Shown: positions 26,492 through 35,283 of the stretch, piece after piece
How positions within the stretch are numbered: position 1 is the stretch's first letter
Layout of the letters: each line of letters begins with the position of its first letter
Assembly (NCBI GenBank): GCA_900018345.1
Contig: FCNA01000007.1
Location: forward strand, 1 to 47,565
Length of the DNA stretch: 47,565 nt
Source: Clostridiales bacterium CHKCI006
Lineage (GTDB): Bacteria; Bacillota_I; Bacilli_A; Erysipelotrichales; Coprobacillaceae
Direction of reading: 5' to 3'
Position numbers and translations under genes: made by a program
The notes under the pieces: generated by a model
Told to the model about the DNA's origin: nothing
What the model saw: only the letters and a program-made list of their open reading frames with translations
Databases searched by the model: none

Positions 26492-27361
26492 ATGTATATC
26501 CAGACACAAACGAAATTCGACCAGTTTCAGGGAGACGAGCTCTCCAGTTTGTTGAAGCAAATGAGCTTTAAGATCAATTACTTTGGGGTGTGGGAAAGTC
26601 GGTATGAAAAAGATCGTAATTACATCTCCAATGATATAGAAATTCTCTATTACAAAAAGGGCGGAACACGGATCATGTTGGGTGAAAAAGAGTATGACTG
26701 TCCCGAAAAGAGCTTTTTAGTCTTAGAGCCTTATCAGTTGAATACGTCACTTTCTCAAATCGAAGATGATTTCACCTATTACTATTTTCACTTTGAAATA
26801 GAGCCTGTTGCTTTACAGCGCCAGTTTTTGTCACTGCTGACTAGACATGGCAACTTGATCTATGCAAGTGAAGTCATGGATTTTGCAGATACATTTGATC
26901 ATCTGCTCAAAGAGGTCGAAGATAAACAAAGTGGCTATACGAGTGTGATTACCTCCGTACTTATTCATGTGATTGTCGAGTTAACGAGAGCACAAATGAA
27001 ACGAGTGAACAATGAAAAAGTTCGCTTGATTCATTCTCCCTATATTAAGCTTATCAATGAAGCGATGCACTATATCCAGACGCATCTCTATGAACCGATT
27101 CGCCTGGCGGCGGTATCGCGTGCTTTAGGTGTTTCGATTAGTGTACTGTATAAGGCCTTTATTGATGTGTTAGCTGTTCCGCCAGCAACTTATATTCAGC
27201 AGCAAAAGATACATGTAGCCCAGAAGAAGTTGGTTGAGGGCGATAGTGTCAACCAAATTTCCCGGGAATTAGGATACTCCTCTGCTTATCATTTGTCACG
27301 CGCTTTTAAGCAAGTGACAGGGGTGAGTCCCCGGGAATATAAGAAAAATATCGAGATTTAA
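26492..27361 (+). CDS. AraC-family regulator, likely of the divergent GH1 gene
   Basis: A 289-residue regulator with an N-terminal cupin-like sensing domain (about 30-120; GTRIMLGEKEYDCPEKSFLVLEP split over residues near 58-80) and a C-terminal double helix-turn-helix (about 190-288; LAAVSRALGVSISVLYKAF and ISRELGYSSAYHLSRAFK, ending GVSPREYKK). AraC proteins with this layout induce sugar genes. The ATG at 26492 follows AAAGGCGGTGAG. It is divergent from GH1 paralogue 3, which lacks a good -35, so activation of that gene is a reasonable inference. The inducer is unknown. Confidence 0.92.
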   Translation: MYIQTQTKFDQFQGDELSSLLKQMSFKINYFGVWESRYEKDRNYISNDIEILYYKKGGTRIMLGEKEYDCPEKSFLVLEPYQLNTSLSQIEDDFTYYYFHFEIEPVALQRQFLSLLTRHGNLIYASEVMDFADTFDHLLKEVEDKQSGYTSVITSVLIHVIVELTRAQMKRVNNEKVRLIHSPYIKLINEAMHYIQTHLYEPIRLAAVSRALGVSISVLYKAFIDVLAVPPATYIQQQKIHVAQKKLVEGDSVNQISRELGYSSAYHLSRAFKQVTGVSPREYKKNIEI

Positions 27362-27385
27362 AAAAGCACCTGTGGGTGCTTTAAT
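27361..27385. terminator. Bidirectional terminator, AraC / alkylsulfatase-like
   Basis: AAAGCACC and GGTGCTTT form a perfect 8-bp stem between convergent genes, with A-rich and T-rich flanks. Confidence 0.75.
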
Positions 27386-28622
27386 CATTTTCTAATAGTT
27401 GTGCCTGACAAATATAGTAATGGCGGCCATTCGCTGATGTTTCTTGAGAAGCAAGACCTCGGAGTGCCTGCGCTTTGAGATGGGGATCTTCTAAAAGATC
27501 GGCTAATTCACAGGCAAGCTGATAATGTGCTTGCGAAAGAAGTTCCTGAATGCGTAAGGTTAGTTTTTCTTTTCCAATCAAAGAGACGAGCTCCTGGTGA
27601 TAAAGGGCTTGGGGCGTCATATTCAAGCTGGTGGGATTACCGTCGAACCAGCCAACATAGCCATTGTAGATAGCGCGGACAGACCAGCTCACAGTTCCAT
27701 AATATTCTTGTAGATAAGCGCAGTTTTGCCATTTTTCAGGCAGCTTGACGTTTTCGACGATTTCATTGAGTGTGAGACCAGCTTTCATCAGACGCAAAGT
27801 CTCTTTGAGTACAAAATCTATGGCATCACGATAGTTGGTCAGCACTTCATGAATCTGTTCCGGACCGCTAATCATTTCCATATGTCCAGTAAGCAGATAG
27901 TCAGCTGGATAGGCGAGCATACGATCCAGACTGTCGACCCAGGTGGCAATATCGCGATAAGGAGTTCCTCTGAGCGCATAAAGATTTGGCCAGCAGGCAT
28001 AGAAATTATCCGCACAACAAAGGATGCGCATGTCTTCTATCCAAATAAAGATTTCATCATCACACTCTCCTGGAGCACGTACCAGTTTGAGTGTGATACC
28101 ATCAATCGTGCGAGTGACTTCTTCTTCCGCATAGAGTGTCGTTGGTGCCAGTGGCTCCATATGACCATGAATAAAGTCTTCTCGTTTGCCTATTCCTTGA
28201 CTGATGGCCTCTTCATCGCTTAACTGATAGCCAAATTGATAGTTAGCGCGCTGATTGAGTAAACTGGAAAGTTCCTGATAATATTTAGGTGGGTTTTTTA
28301 GTGCGCGAAAGGCAATGATTTCTTTTACACTGTCTTTAAAAGCACCGGCTCCACCACGATGATCTGGATGCCCATGTGTATAGATAATGGTTCTTACGGG
28401 TAAATGAAATGTGTCGTTGATGAGTTGCTTGAGCTGTGAGGCTCGTTCTACATTATCTAAGGTATCGACTAAGATAATGGATGTCTCTGCTTTAATGGCG
28501 ATTGCGTTACTGTGGCCCAGACCGGCAACATGTAAAACGCGATCGTGGATCAAAGTGGCCTTATATTGATGATGTTGTTGTGAGAAAGCGCGTAGGCGTT
28601 CTTCTCCATTTGTTACTAACAT
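27381..28622 (-). CDS. Alkylsulfatase-like metallo-beta-lactamase-fold hydrolase
   Basis: A 413-residue binuclear zinc hydrolase. THGHPDH (82-88) gives the metal ligands; APGECDDEIFIWI, CCADNFYACWPN and LLTGH match the linear alkyl/aryl-sulfatase branch (SdsA/BDS1 type), and the region after about 290 fits its helical dimerisation domain. Members cleave alkyl sulfate esters. The C-terminal SCP2-like domain of the roughly 650-residue enzymes is absent, and there is no signal peptide, so substrate and location may differ. The ATG at 28622 follows GGAGGTG by about 5 nt; TATAAT lies upstream on the minus strand. Confidence 0.8.
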   Translation of the reverse strand: MLVTNGEERLRAFSQQHHQYKATLIHDRVLHVAGLGHSNAIAIKAETSIILVDTLDNVERASQLKQLINDTFHLPVRTIIYTHGHPDHRGGAGAFKDSVKEIIAFRALKNPPKYYQELSSLLNQRANYQFGYQLSDEEAISQGIGKREDFIHGHMEPLAPTTLYAEEEVTRTIDGITLKLVRAPGECDDEIFIWIEDMRILCCADNFYACWPNLYALRGTPYRDIATWVDSLDRMLAYPADYLLTGHMEMISGPEQIHEVLTNYRDAIDFVLKETLRLMKAGLTLNEIVENVKLPEKWQNCAYLQEYYGTVSWSVRAIYNGYVGWFDGNPTSLNMTPQALYHQELVSLIGKEKLTLRIQELLSQAHYQLACELADLLEDPHLKAQALRGLASQETSANGRHYYICQAQLLEND

Positions 28623-28732
28623 AGTTACACCTCCATAAATTAGATTATAACATACCTTTTTAAAAAAAGAAAAAGGTTTTCCTGGTTTGCATATACTAAC
28701 TAAAAGGTGACGAAAAAATAATGAATCTATGC

Positions 28733-28738
28733 TAAAAT
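28733..28738 (+). promoter_or_regulatory. Extended -10 box ahead of leader copy 3
   Basis: TGCTAAAAT (28730-28738) is an extended -10 form. Transcription from here would give a leader of about 170 nt containing the pseudoknot element. No clear -35 is seen. Confidence 0.4.
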
Positions 28739-28823
28739 GGAAGAGAAAGGAATGAGGATGATAGTTTCTTCTGGAAGTCGATTGACCCCTGGGAACAATA
28801 TGATCCTTATTCAACATCGCTGA

Positions 28824-28902
28824 TTTTACAGTGAGGTTAAGCCGTCATCAATCACGGATCAAAAAGGTTGATAGAAAGGTATAAGGGCATTGATAAGATA
28901 CC
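28824..28902 (+). promoter_or_regulatory. Structured leader repeat, copy 3 (diverged)
   Basis: The outside has diverged from copies 1 and 2, but the core is kept: CCGT (28842-28845) pairs with ACGG (28854-28857), and ATCAATC (28847-28853) pairs with GGTTGAT (28866-28872), with one C-to-T change tolerated as a G-U pair. ATAGAAAGG follows, then GGTAT (28878-28882) pairs with ATACC (28898-28902). The start codon of the HMA protein lies 12 nt further on. Conservation of pairing rather than of flanks points to a functional RNA. Confidence 0.6.
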
Positions 28903-28914
28903 CTAGGTGTGCAT

Positions 28915-29175
28915 ATGGAAAAAGTGACGTTGACAATTGATGGGATGATGTGTGGAATGTGCGAAAGTCATATATGTGATGCGATTCGTAAGAACTTTGA
29001 AGTAAAAAAAGTAACCGCGTCACATAAAAAAAAGGAAGCCGTTGTGTTAACTGACTTGCCTTTACCTAAAGCGCAGATGAAAAAAGTATTGGGTGCGCTA
29101 GGCTATACCCTTGTCGATATGCGTAGCGAGCCTTATGCTCCTAAGACGGGGTTGAAGAGACTATTTGGAAAATGA
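28915..29175 (+). CDS. Heavy-metal-associated (CopZ-like) domain protein
   Basis: An 86-residue cytoplasmic protein with a ferredoxin-like HMA domain: VTLTIDGMMCGMCESH carries the CxxC metal-binding pair, and the family's second half ends LGALGYTLVDM. Such proteins chaperone copper(I) or a similar ion to a P-type ATPase. A 15-residue basic tail (TGLKRLFGK) is extra. The ATG at 28915 follows AGGTG by 5 nt and the last stem of the structured leader by 12 nt. No ATPase gene is adjacent. Confidence 0.88.
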   Translation: MEKVTLTIDGMMCGMCESHICDAIRKNFEVKKVTASHKKKEAVVLTDLPLPKAQMKKVLGALGYTLVDMRSEPYAPKTGLKRLFGK

Positions 29176-29778
29176 AATACATTGAGATTTAACGGCGTAA
29201 AGATAATTCATCAATCGTGTTGTGACCAGATGGTGTTAACGTAGATGATTTATCGTCTAGTTGGAGCATGACAAGAAAAATGTCTAAATGATTGCAGCAG
29301 ATAAAGGAAGTATTGATACGAAATGCTTCCCTTTTTTGACTGTAAAAAAGCTTTCTAATCAGCTGTGTAGGGTTTCATGCGTGATTTTAGATTATCCTCT
29401 CTTTCTCATTGATTCCATACTAATCTTTAGTTAGATACCGGTCGCCAGTGCGTTTATTTCAAAGTTCTTTGACTCTTTAATATAACTCTGTCTTTTTTAA
29501 TCCCTTTATGGAAAACCTGCGTTGATTCTTTCGCTGGTATGATCTTGAGTGCTTGGGCAAAGCATGGATAAGCAGCTTTAAGCCCTGTATTCTTCTTTGT
29601 CATTGTTTATTTTTTTCTAGGCTATATTGGTTTTAAACAACCTATACCTGCATATCGTAAAACAAGTGTGTCAATTAGAGAGGCATTGGTTATCTCATTG
29701 GCACACTTTATTCGACAGCTCTCCACTAGCTGATCTTTTTCTTCTGACAGTGAAAGGCATGTCTTTTGATGATATTTT
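29176..29778. other. 600-bp stretch without a convincing gene
   Basis: A terminator-like hairpin (GGAAGTAT/ATGCTTCC plus CTTTTTT, 29306-29337) probably ends the HMA transcript. A minus-strand piece near 29640-29770 reads LSLSEEKDQLVESCRI and SLIDTLVLRYAG, which has the pattern of a ribbon-helix-helix protein but no proper start; it may be a relic. Nothing else is seen. Confidence 0.5.
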
Positions 29779-30789
29779 TTATTCTTTTTTAAGCCAGTGA
29801 TTGGAGAAGGTTTTCTTTTCTGATTCGACATAACCGCGATGTCCATGTACTTCCAGTTGATTCAAAGCGGCTTCTAGCGATGCAAATTCCTCCTCGCTTA
29901 ATTCAACATCCGCACTTGCCAGGTTTTCTAAGATCCTTCCTTTATTTTTAGAACCCGGAATTGGAACCACATTCGGATATTTATGCAGCATCCAGGCTAA
30001 GCTGATCTGTGCGTTGGTGGCCTGTTTCTTTTGGGCATAAGTGGTTAATAAGTCAATGATAGGCTGATTAGCGACGATATTTTCTTTAGATAATTGAGGT
30101 ACCCATTTGCGCACGTCATCGCCCTCGAATTTGGTTTCAGTTGTTACTTTACCGGATAAAAAACCGCTCGCAATCGGTGAGAAAGGAACGACCCCAATAT
30201 TGTTTTCCAAACAATATGGGAAGATCTTCTTTTCACATCCTCTTTCCATCATGGAGTAGATGTTCTGTACTGCCGTTACTGGGGTGATGCGATGCGCGCG
30301 ATCCAATAAATCGACATCTACCTGGGATAAGCCCCAGCCCTTGATCAGACCTTCATCAATGAATTTTCCCATGATACGAGCGATATCTTCGATGGCGATC
30401 GCTTCATTGACACGATGCAGATAATAAAGGTCGATATAATCGGTGCGTAGATTCTGCATGGATTGTTGGAGATGACGACGCATCAGAGTTTCTAAAGGCT
30501 CTTTACTAAGCTCCTGGTCATGTAGATGAAGTTTAGTAGCCAGGACAACTTCTTTTCTGAAGGGTTCGATGGCTTTACCGACAAGCTCTTCATTATGGCC
30601 GGGATAGAACTGCTCACGTCCATAAGTTTCAGCGGTATCAAAGAAGGTACAGCCAGCTTCATCATAAGCTGCTCGAATGGCTTCGATGGCTTCACTTTCA
30701 GCAGGCACTTTCCCATAACCATGGGAAAATCCCATGCATCCCATACCGATGGCGGATACTTCTAAATCTCTGATTTTTCTTGTTTTCAT
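29779..30789 (-). CDS. Aldo/keto reductase
   Basis: A 336-residue NADPH-dependent reductase of the (beta/alpha)8 aldo-keto family, reducing aldehydes or ketones in the cytoplasm. The tetrad is D51 and Y56 (FFDTAETYG), K86 (LATKLHL) and H125 (LYYLHR). IPGSKNKGRILENL binds the cofactor 2'-phosphate. It resembles the YhdN/IolS-like branch. The ATG at 30789 has AAGGAGG 8 nt upstream. It diverges from a LysR gene across 173 bp and is its probable target, as is common for stress-induced reductases. Substrate unknown. Confidence 0.93.
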   Translation of the reverse strand: MKTRKIRDLEVSAIGMGCMGFSHGYGKVPAESEAIEAIRAAYDEAGCTFFDTAETYGREQFYPGHNEELVGKAIEPFRKEVVLATKLHLHDQELSKEPLETLMRRHLQQSMQNLRTDYIDLYYLHRVNEAIAIEDIARIMGKFIDEGLIKGWGLSQVDVDLLDRAHRITPVTAVQNIYSMMERGCEKKIFPYCLENNIGVVPFSPIASGFLSGKVTTETKFEGDDVRKWVPQLSKENIVANQPIIDLLTTYAQKKQATNAQISLAWMLHKYPNVVPIPGSKNKGRILENLASADVELSEEEFASLEAALNQLEVHGHRGYVESEKKTFSNHWLKKE

Positions 30790-30962
30790 CTGTTGACCTC
30801 CTTGGTTCTCTGTTGAATTAAAAGCATTGAATAATTCACCGTTTTTTGTAAAGAACGAGCGCTTTTTTAGACAACTATATTGTAATGTAAAATGAGTGGC
30901 AAAGGAAGTATCCATTTGTTATAATGGTATAAACGATATGGTTGATGCGAGGAGGAGTATCG

Positions 30963-31850
30963 ATGTATAATCGGCATTTAGATATATTGATGATGGTCGT
31001 AGAAAAAGGGAGCTTTGCGAAAGCGGCCGAAGCTTTGTTTATTTCCTCGACAGCGGTGATGAAACAGATCAATCTATTGGAGGATGAGCTGGGGGTCGTC
31101 TTGTTTAAACGAACAAATCATGGGGTAGAATTGACAGAGGAAGGAAAGAGCATTTATCAGGATGCAAAGAAGATCATTCGTTTATCTCAACAGGCGATTG
31201 AGAAAGCCAAACAGATGGGCCAAAAGACGATCCGGATTGGTTCATCCCTCATGCGCCCGGCGCGGACGATTATGGAAATATGGGCTGAGATTCGGACAGC
31301 ATATCCATCGATTCAATTGGAGATCGTTCCTTTTGATGATGCCCATGAAAGCTATTTGCGTTTATTGAATCATCTAGGTGAAGATATTGATATTGTTGCG
31401 GGCACTTTTCCAACTACATTATGGAACTGTCAATGCCGCGTGCTCCCCTTAGAAAGGATGCCGATCATGATTGCTGCGCCGCTGCATCACCCATTGGCGC
31501 AAAAGAAATGTTTGACATGGCAGGACCTGGATGGTCAAACACTTTTTGTGGTAGAGAAAGGGGAAACGGAGTATGTTGATTGTCTGCGGGAAGAGATTGT
31601 TAAAAATCATCCGCTGATTCATATTCAGAATGTTTCTTCATATGATACAAAGACCTTTAATGCGTGTGAACGTAGCGGCAGTTTGATGCTTAGTACGCAG
31701 ACCTGGCGCGATCTCCATCCTTCTTTAGTGACGATCCCGGTGGATTGGGATTTTACGATTCCTTATGGTGTGCTTTACCCAATGCACCCTACGCCAGCTG
31801 TCCAAACATTTTTGAAGGCTTTAGTGAATCATCGGCAGAATCACGAATGA
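30963..31850 (+). CDS. LysR-family transcriptional regulator
   Basis: A 295-residue regulator with the N-terminal LysR winged helix (MMVVEKGSFAKAAEALFIS, AVMKQINLLEDELGVVLFKR) and a periplasmic-binding-like effector domain from about residue 90. LysR proteins are tetramers that usually activate a divergent gene when a ligand binds. The ATG at 30963 follows GAGGAGGAG. TATAAT at 30920-30925 is the likely -10. It is divergent from the aldo/keto reductase. Ligand unknown. Confidence 0.94.
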   Translation: MYNRHLDILMMVVEKGSFAKAAEALFISSTAVMKQINLLEDELGVVLFKRTNHGVELTEEGKSIYQDAKKIIRLSQQAIEKAKQMGQKTIRIGSSLMRPARTIMEIWAEIRTAYPSIQLEIVPFDDAHESYLRLLNHLGEDIDIVAGTFPTTLWNCQCRVLPLERMPIMIAAPLHHPLAQKKCLTWQDLDGQTLFVVEKGETEYVDCLREEIVKNHPLIHIQNVSSYDTKTFNACERSGSLMLSTQTWRDLHPSLVTIPVDWDFTIPYGVLYPMHPTPAVQTFLKALVNHRQNHE

Positions 31851-31962
31851 TGATTTGAAATTGTGTGATTTGTTTCTTGTCTGTAAAGTTCATGAAAAAT
31901 TCAAAAACACTATACATAATGGATAGCATAGTTTATGATTTAGGTCTAAGGGGTGTATTTCG

Positions 31963-34900
31963 ATGCTTCAAGTTAAGAATATTCATAAAGAATATCGCAC
32001 AGGCAATTTGGTCCAGAAGGCGTTAGATGGAGTCAGTCTGAATTTAAGAGATAACGAATTCGTGGCGATCCTGGGACCGAGCGGTTCGGGAAAGACGACG
32101 TTTTTGAATATTATTGGTGGGTTGGATCGGTATGATGAGGGCGATCTGATTATTAATGGAATCTCGACAAAGAAATATAAAGATCGCGACTGGGATTCTT
32201 ATCGTAACCATACAATTGGGTTTGTTTTCCAGAGTTATAACCTGATTCCGCATCAGACGATCTTGGCGAATGTCGAATTGGCCTTAACGATTTCCGGTGT
32301 TTCCAAGTCCGAACGACGCCAGCGAGCTCAGCATGCCCTGGAGCAGGTAGGGTTAGGCGAGCAAGGACATAAAAAACCGAATCAACTTTCCGGTGGTCAG
32401 ATGCAGCGTGTGGCGATTGCGCGTGCGCTTGTCAATGATCCGGATATCCTGCTGGCCGATGAGCCAACCGGAGCTCTGGATAGTGTAACCAGCGTACAGG
32501 TAATGGAACTTTTGAAGGAAGTGGCGAAAGATCGTCTAGTCGTGATGGTTACGCATAACCCGGAACTTGCAGAAGAGTATGCGACCCGTATCGTTGAATT
32601 ACGCGATGGAAGGATCCGCCGTGACAGTGATCCGTTCGAAGTGGATGATGCAATCCTGGCTGAGCCAAAACATCAGAATATGGGGAAATCATCGATGTCA
32701 TGGCTGACATCGCTAGCCTTGAGCTTTAATAACTTAAAGACCAAGAAAGGAAGAACTTTCCTGACAGCTTTTGCAGGATCGATTGGGATTATCGGGATCG
32801 CCTTGATCCTGTCACTTTCCACCGGTGTGAATCAGTATATTCAATCGATTGAGGAGGAAACCCTGTCGGAATATCCGCTTACCATTACAAGTACTGGTAT
32901 TGATCTGACTGGTATGATGCTGGATATGGCTTCGGGATCTGAACAGGAGACAAGCGAGGACCAAATTCAGATATTTGATATGCTGACCAATATGTTCTCA
33001 AAGATTGGTTCGAACGATATTGCTTCTCTGAAGACTTATTTTGATGACAACGGTGGGAATATCAATGATTATGTCAATTCTATTGAGTATGAGTATAATA
33101 TCTCTCCACAAATTTATAGTGCGAACACAGAAACGGTGCGGCAGGTACATCCAGACCAGTCGTTTACTTCGATTGGCCTAGGCTCCTCTAGCAGCAGCAA
33201 TAGTCTGATGTCCTCGATGATGAGTACTAATGTCTTTTCACAGATGCCAGAAGATCCGGATCTGTATATGAATAGTTATGATGTCAAGGCAGGGCGCTGG
33301 CCTGAAAATCGTAATGAATGTGTACTTGTTTTGACTGCTAATGGCAGTATGAGTGATTTCATGCTGTATACATTAGGTCTCAGAGATTTTTCGGAGCTGG
33401 ATGAAATGGTCAATGCCTTTGCGCGTGAAGAAAATGTGACGGTACCAGAGGATATGGGAACCTACACTTATGATGATATCCTGGGAATTACGTTTAAGGT
33501 CGTCAATGCCTATGATTATTATCGTTACGATGAAACCTATGGGGTGTATGTAGATAAGACAGATGATACAGCTTATATGCAGGAATTGATACAAAATGGT
33601 GAAGATCTGACGATCGTGGGAGTCGTTCAGCCAAGTACAGATGCGAATGCTGCGATGCTGACAACAGGCATCTGTTATCCTGCGAGCTTGACAGAACATG
33701 TGATCAATGAAGCATCCAATAGCGAGATCGTTCAAAAACAATTAGCTGATCCAACGATCGATGTATTTACAGGCAACAATTTTAATAGCACAGATACACA
33801 GTCTTTTGATCTGAATTCCATCTTTACAATCGATACAGCGACATTACAGAGTGCTTTCCGGTTTGATACCAGCGCTTTAAGTGCCGGATTAGGCAATCTG
33901 GATCTGAGCGGGGTCACTTTAGATTTAAATACTTTACCAGAGTTCAACTGGGAGAACCTGTTTAAAGATATGCACTTTGAACTCTCTGAAGAAAGTCTGA
34001 AAGGATTCAGCGAACGGCTTCAGAATCATTTCCAGCAATATCTGACTAGTCATGGCTATACCGATGAGACACAGATGGGCACTTATTTCTTAGAATACAT
34101 CCAATCAGATGAGACCCAAGCTTATCTGCAGACGGAGTTGCAGGGACTGTTGGATGAGAGCGGCTTGTTGAGCCAGTTTGAAAGCAATTTACAGCAGGAG
34201 ATGCAAACGGTGCTTTCCCAATATGGGGCAAGCCTGACAAGCTCATTAGAACAGCAGATCTCCAGTCAATTACAGGCGCAAATGAGCCAACTGGCCGGAA
34301 ATATGCAAAATGCGATCTCCATTGATGCGGATAAGTTCGCCCAGGCGATTCAAGTCAATATGACAGAGGAAGAACTCTCAGAATTGATGCTGTCGATGAT
34401 GAGCCGAGAAACCACTACTTATGAAAGCAATCTTTCGAAGCTGCAGTATGCAAGCTTTGATTCACCAAGTTCGATAAGCATCTATCCATTAGACTTTGAA
34501 AGTAAGCAGGAAGTGATCAATATTCTGGATACCTATAATGAGAGAATGCAGGCAACCGATGAAGAAAAGGTCATTGCTTACACAGATTATGTCGGGACAC
34601 TGATGTCTTCTGTGACCGATATCGTTAATGTGATCAGCTATGTGCTGGTGGCTTTCGTAGCGATTTCGTTGATCGTTTCCAGTATCATGATTGGGGTCAT
34701 TACGTATATCAGTGTTCTGGAGAGAAAGAAAGAAATTGGTATCCTGCGTGCTATCGGCGCCAGCAAGCGGAATATTTCACAGGTCTTTAATGCTGAAACC
34801 TTTATTATCGGTTTATTGGCCGGTGCAATTGGCATAGGCATCACCTGTATCCTATTAATTCCGGGCAATATGATCATTCACGATATTGCCGGAACAACGG

Positions 34901-35037
34901 ATGTGTCCGCGATCCTGCCGGTTCAGGCAGCCGTTATCCTGGTCTTGCTGAGTGTGATCCTGACGATCCTGGGTGGTCTGATTCCTTCCAGCAAGGCCGC
35001 CAAAGAAGATCCGGTCAAAGCGTTACGAACAGAATAA
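31963..35037 (+). CDS. MacB-like ABC transporter, ATPase fused to FtsX permease
   Basis: A 1024-residue fusion. The N-terminal ATPase (1-230) has Walker A GPSGSGKTT (38-46), signature LSGGQ (141-145), Walker B ILLADE (161-166) and H197. Then come one transmembrane helix (about 262-283), a very large outside domain (about 285-880) and three C-terminal helices of the FtsX fold (about 888-915, 937-962, 980-1004). MacB-type proteins are mechanotransmitters that act on substrates outside the membrane, such as peptides or lipoproteins. The outside domain is far larger than in MacB and rich in Ser, Asp and Gln, with helical repeats around 720-800. It has the ATG at 31963 after AAGGGGTG, and stands alone with a strong terminator. 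Confidence 0.92.
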   Translation: MLQVKNIHKEYRTGNLVQKALDGVSLNLRDNEFVAILGPSGSGKTTFLNIIGGLDRYDEGDLIINGISTKKYKDRDWDSYRNHTIGFVFQSYNLIPHQTILANVELALTISGVSKSERRQRAQHALEQVGLGEQGHKKPNQLSGGQMQRVAIARALVNDPDILLADEPTGALDSVTSVQVMELLKEVAKDRLVVMVTHNPELAEEYATRIVELRDGRIRRDSDPFEVDDAILAEPKHQNMGKSSMSWLTSLALSFNNLKTKKGRTFLTAFAGSIGIIGIALILSLSTGVNQYIQSIEEETLSEYPLTITSTGIDLTGMMLDMASGSEQETSEDQIQIFDMLTNMFSKIGSNDIASLKTYFDDNGGNINDYVNSIEYEYNISPQIYSANTETVRQVHPDQSFTSIGLGSSSSSNSLMSSMMSTNVFSQMPEDPDLYMNSYDVKAGRWPENRNECVLVLTANGSMSDFMLYTLGLRDFSELDEMVNAFAREENVTVPEDMGTYTYDDILGITFKVVNAYDYYRYDETYGVYVDKTDDTAYMQELIQNGEDLTIVGVVQPSTDANAAMLTTGICYPASLTEHVINEASNSEIVQKQLADPTIDVFTGNNFNSTDTQSFDLNSIFTIDTATLQSAFRFDTSALSAGLGNLDLSGVTLDLNTLPEFNWENLFKDMHFELSEESLKGFSERLQNHFQQYLTSHGYTDETQMGTYFLEYIQSDETQAYLQTELQGLLDESGLLSQFESNLQQEMQTVLSQYGASLTSSLEQQISSQLQAQMSQLAGNMQNAISIDADKFAQAIQVNMTEEELSELMLSMMSRETTTYESNLSKLQYASFDSPSSISIYPLDFESKQEVINILDTYNERMQATDEEKVIAYTDYVGTLMSSVTDIVNVISYVLVAFVAISLIVSSIMIGVITYISVLERKKEIGILRAIGASKRNISQVFNAETFIIGLLAGAIGIGITCILLIPGNMIIHDIAGTTDVSAILPVQAAVILVLLSVILTILGGLIPSSKAAKEDPVKALRTE

Positions 35038-35047
35038 TGAAGATATG

Positions 35048-35093
35048 AGCTGAAACAAAAGAAGAGAAATCTTCGCTTGTTTCAGCTTTTTTT
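35048..35093 (+). terminator. Intrinsic terminator after the ABC fusion gene
   Basis: AGCTGAAACAA and TTGTTTCAGCT form an 11-bp stem followed by a T-run. Confidence 0.92.
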
Positions 35094-35220
35094 GATAATG
35101 AAGAGTAGCGTGGCAGATGACAAAACAAATCCATATGCAGGAAAAGTCCGGCAAATCCCATGGGATTGTGGTTGATGGGTGTCATGTGTTAGGGTATGGG
35201 ACTAGGTGTACCTTTTTGGT

Positions 35221-35250
35221 TTGCGTTGTATAGGAGGGTCGTGCTATAAT
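35221..35250 (+). promoter_or_regulatory. Promoter of the rlmI-like gene
   Basis: TTGCGT (35221-35226) and TATAAT (35245-35250) are 18 bp apart. Confidence 0.65.
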
Positions 35251-35283
35251 AAAAATATATTATCGTGAGAAAGGGGTTAATTC

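Noticed and set aside
28623-28817. 65-residue N-terminal extension of the alkylsulfatase-like protein
   Set aside because: GGAGGTG and a -10 box lie directly before the inner ATG at 28622; the extension is of random composition.
29622-29846. 74-codon minus-strand frame overlapping the aldo/keto reductase end
   Set aside because: Its first third is an out-of-frame reading of the reductase and it has no ribosome-binding site; only a possible ribbon-helix-helix relic remains.
33373-33741. Minus-strand frame inside the ABC fusion gene
   Set aside because: Antisense shadow with cysteine/isoleucine-rich random composition.
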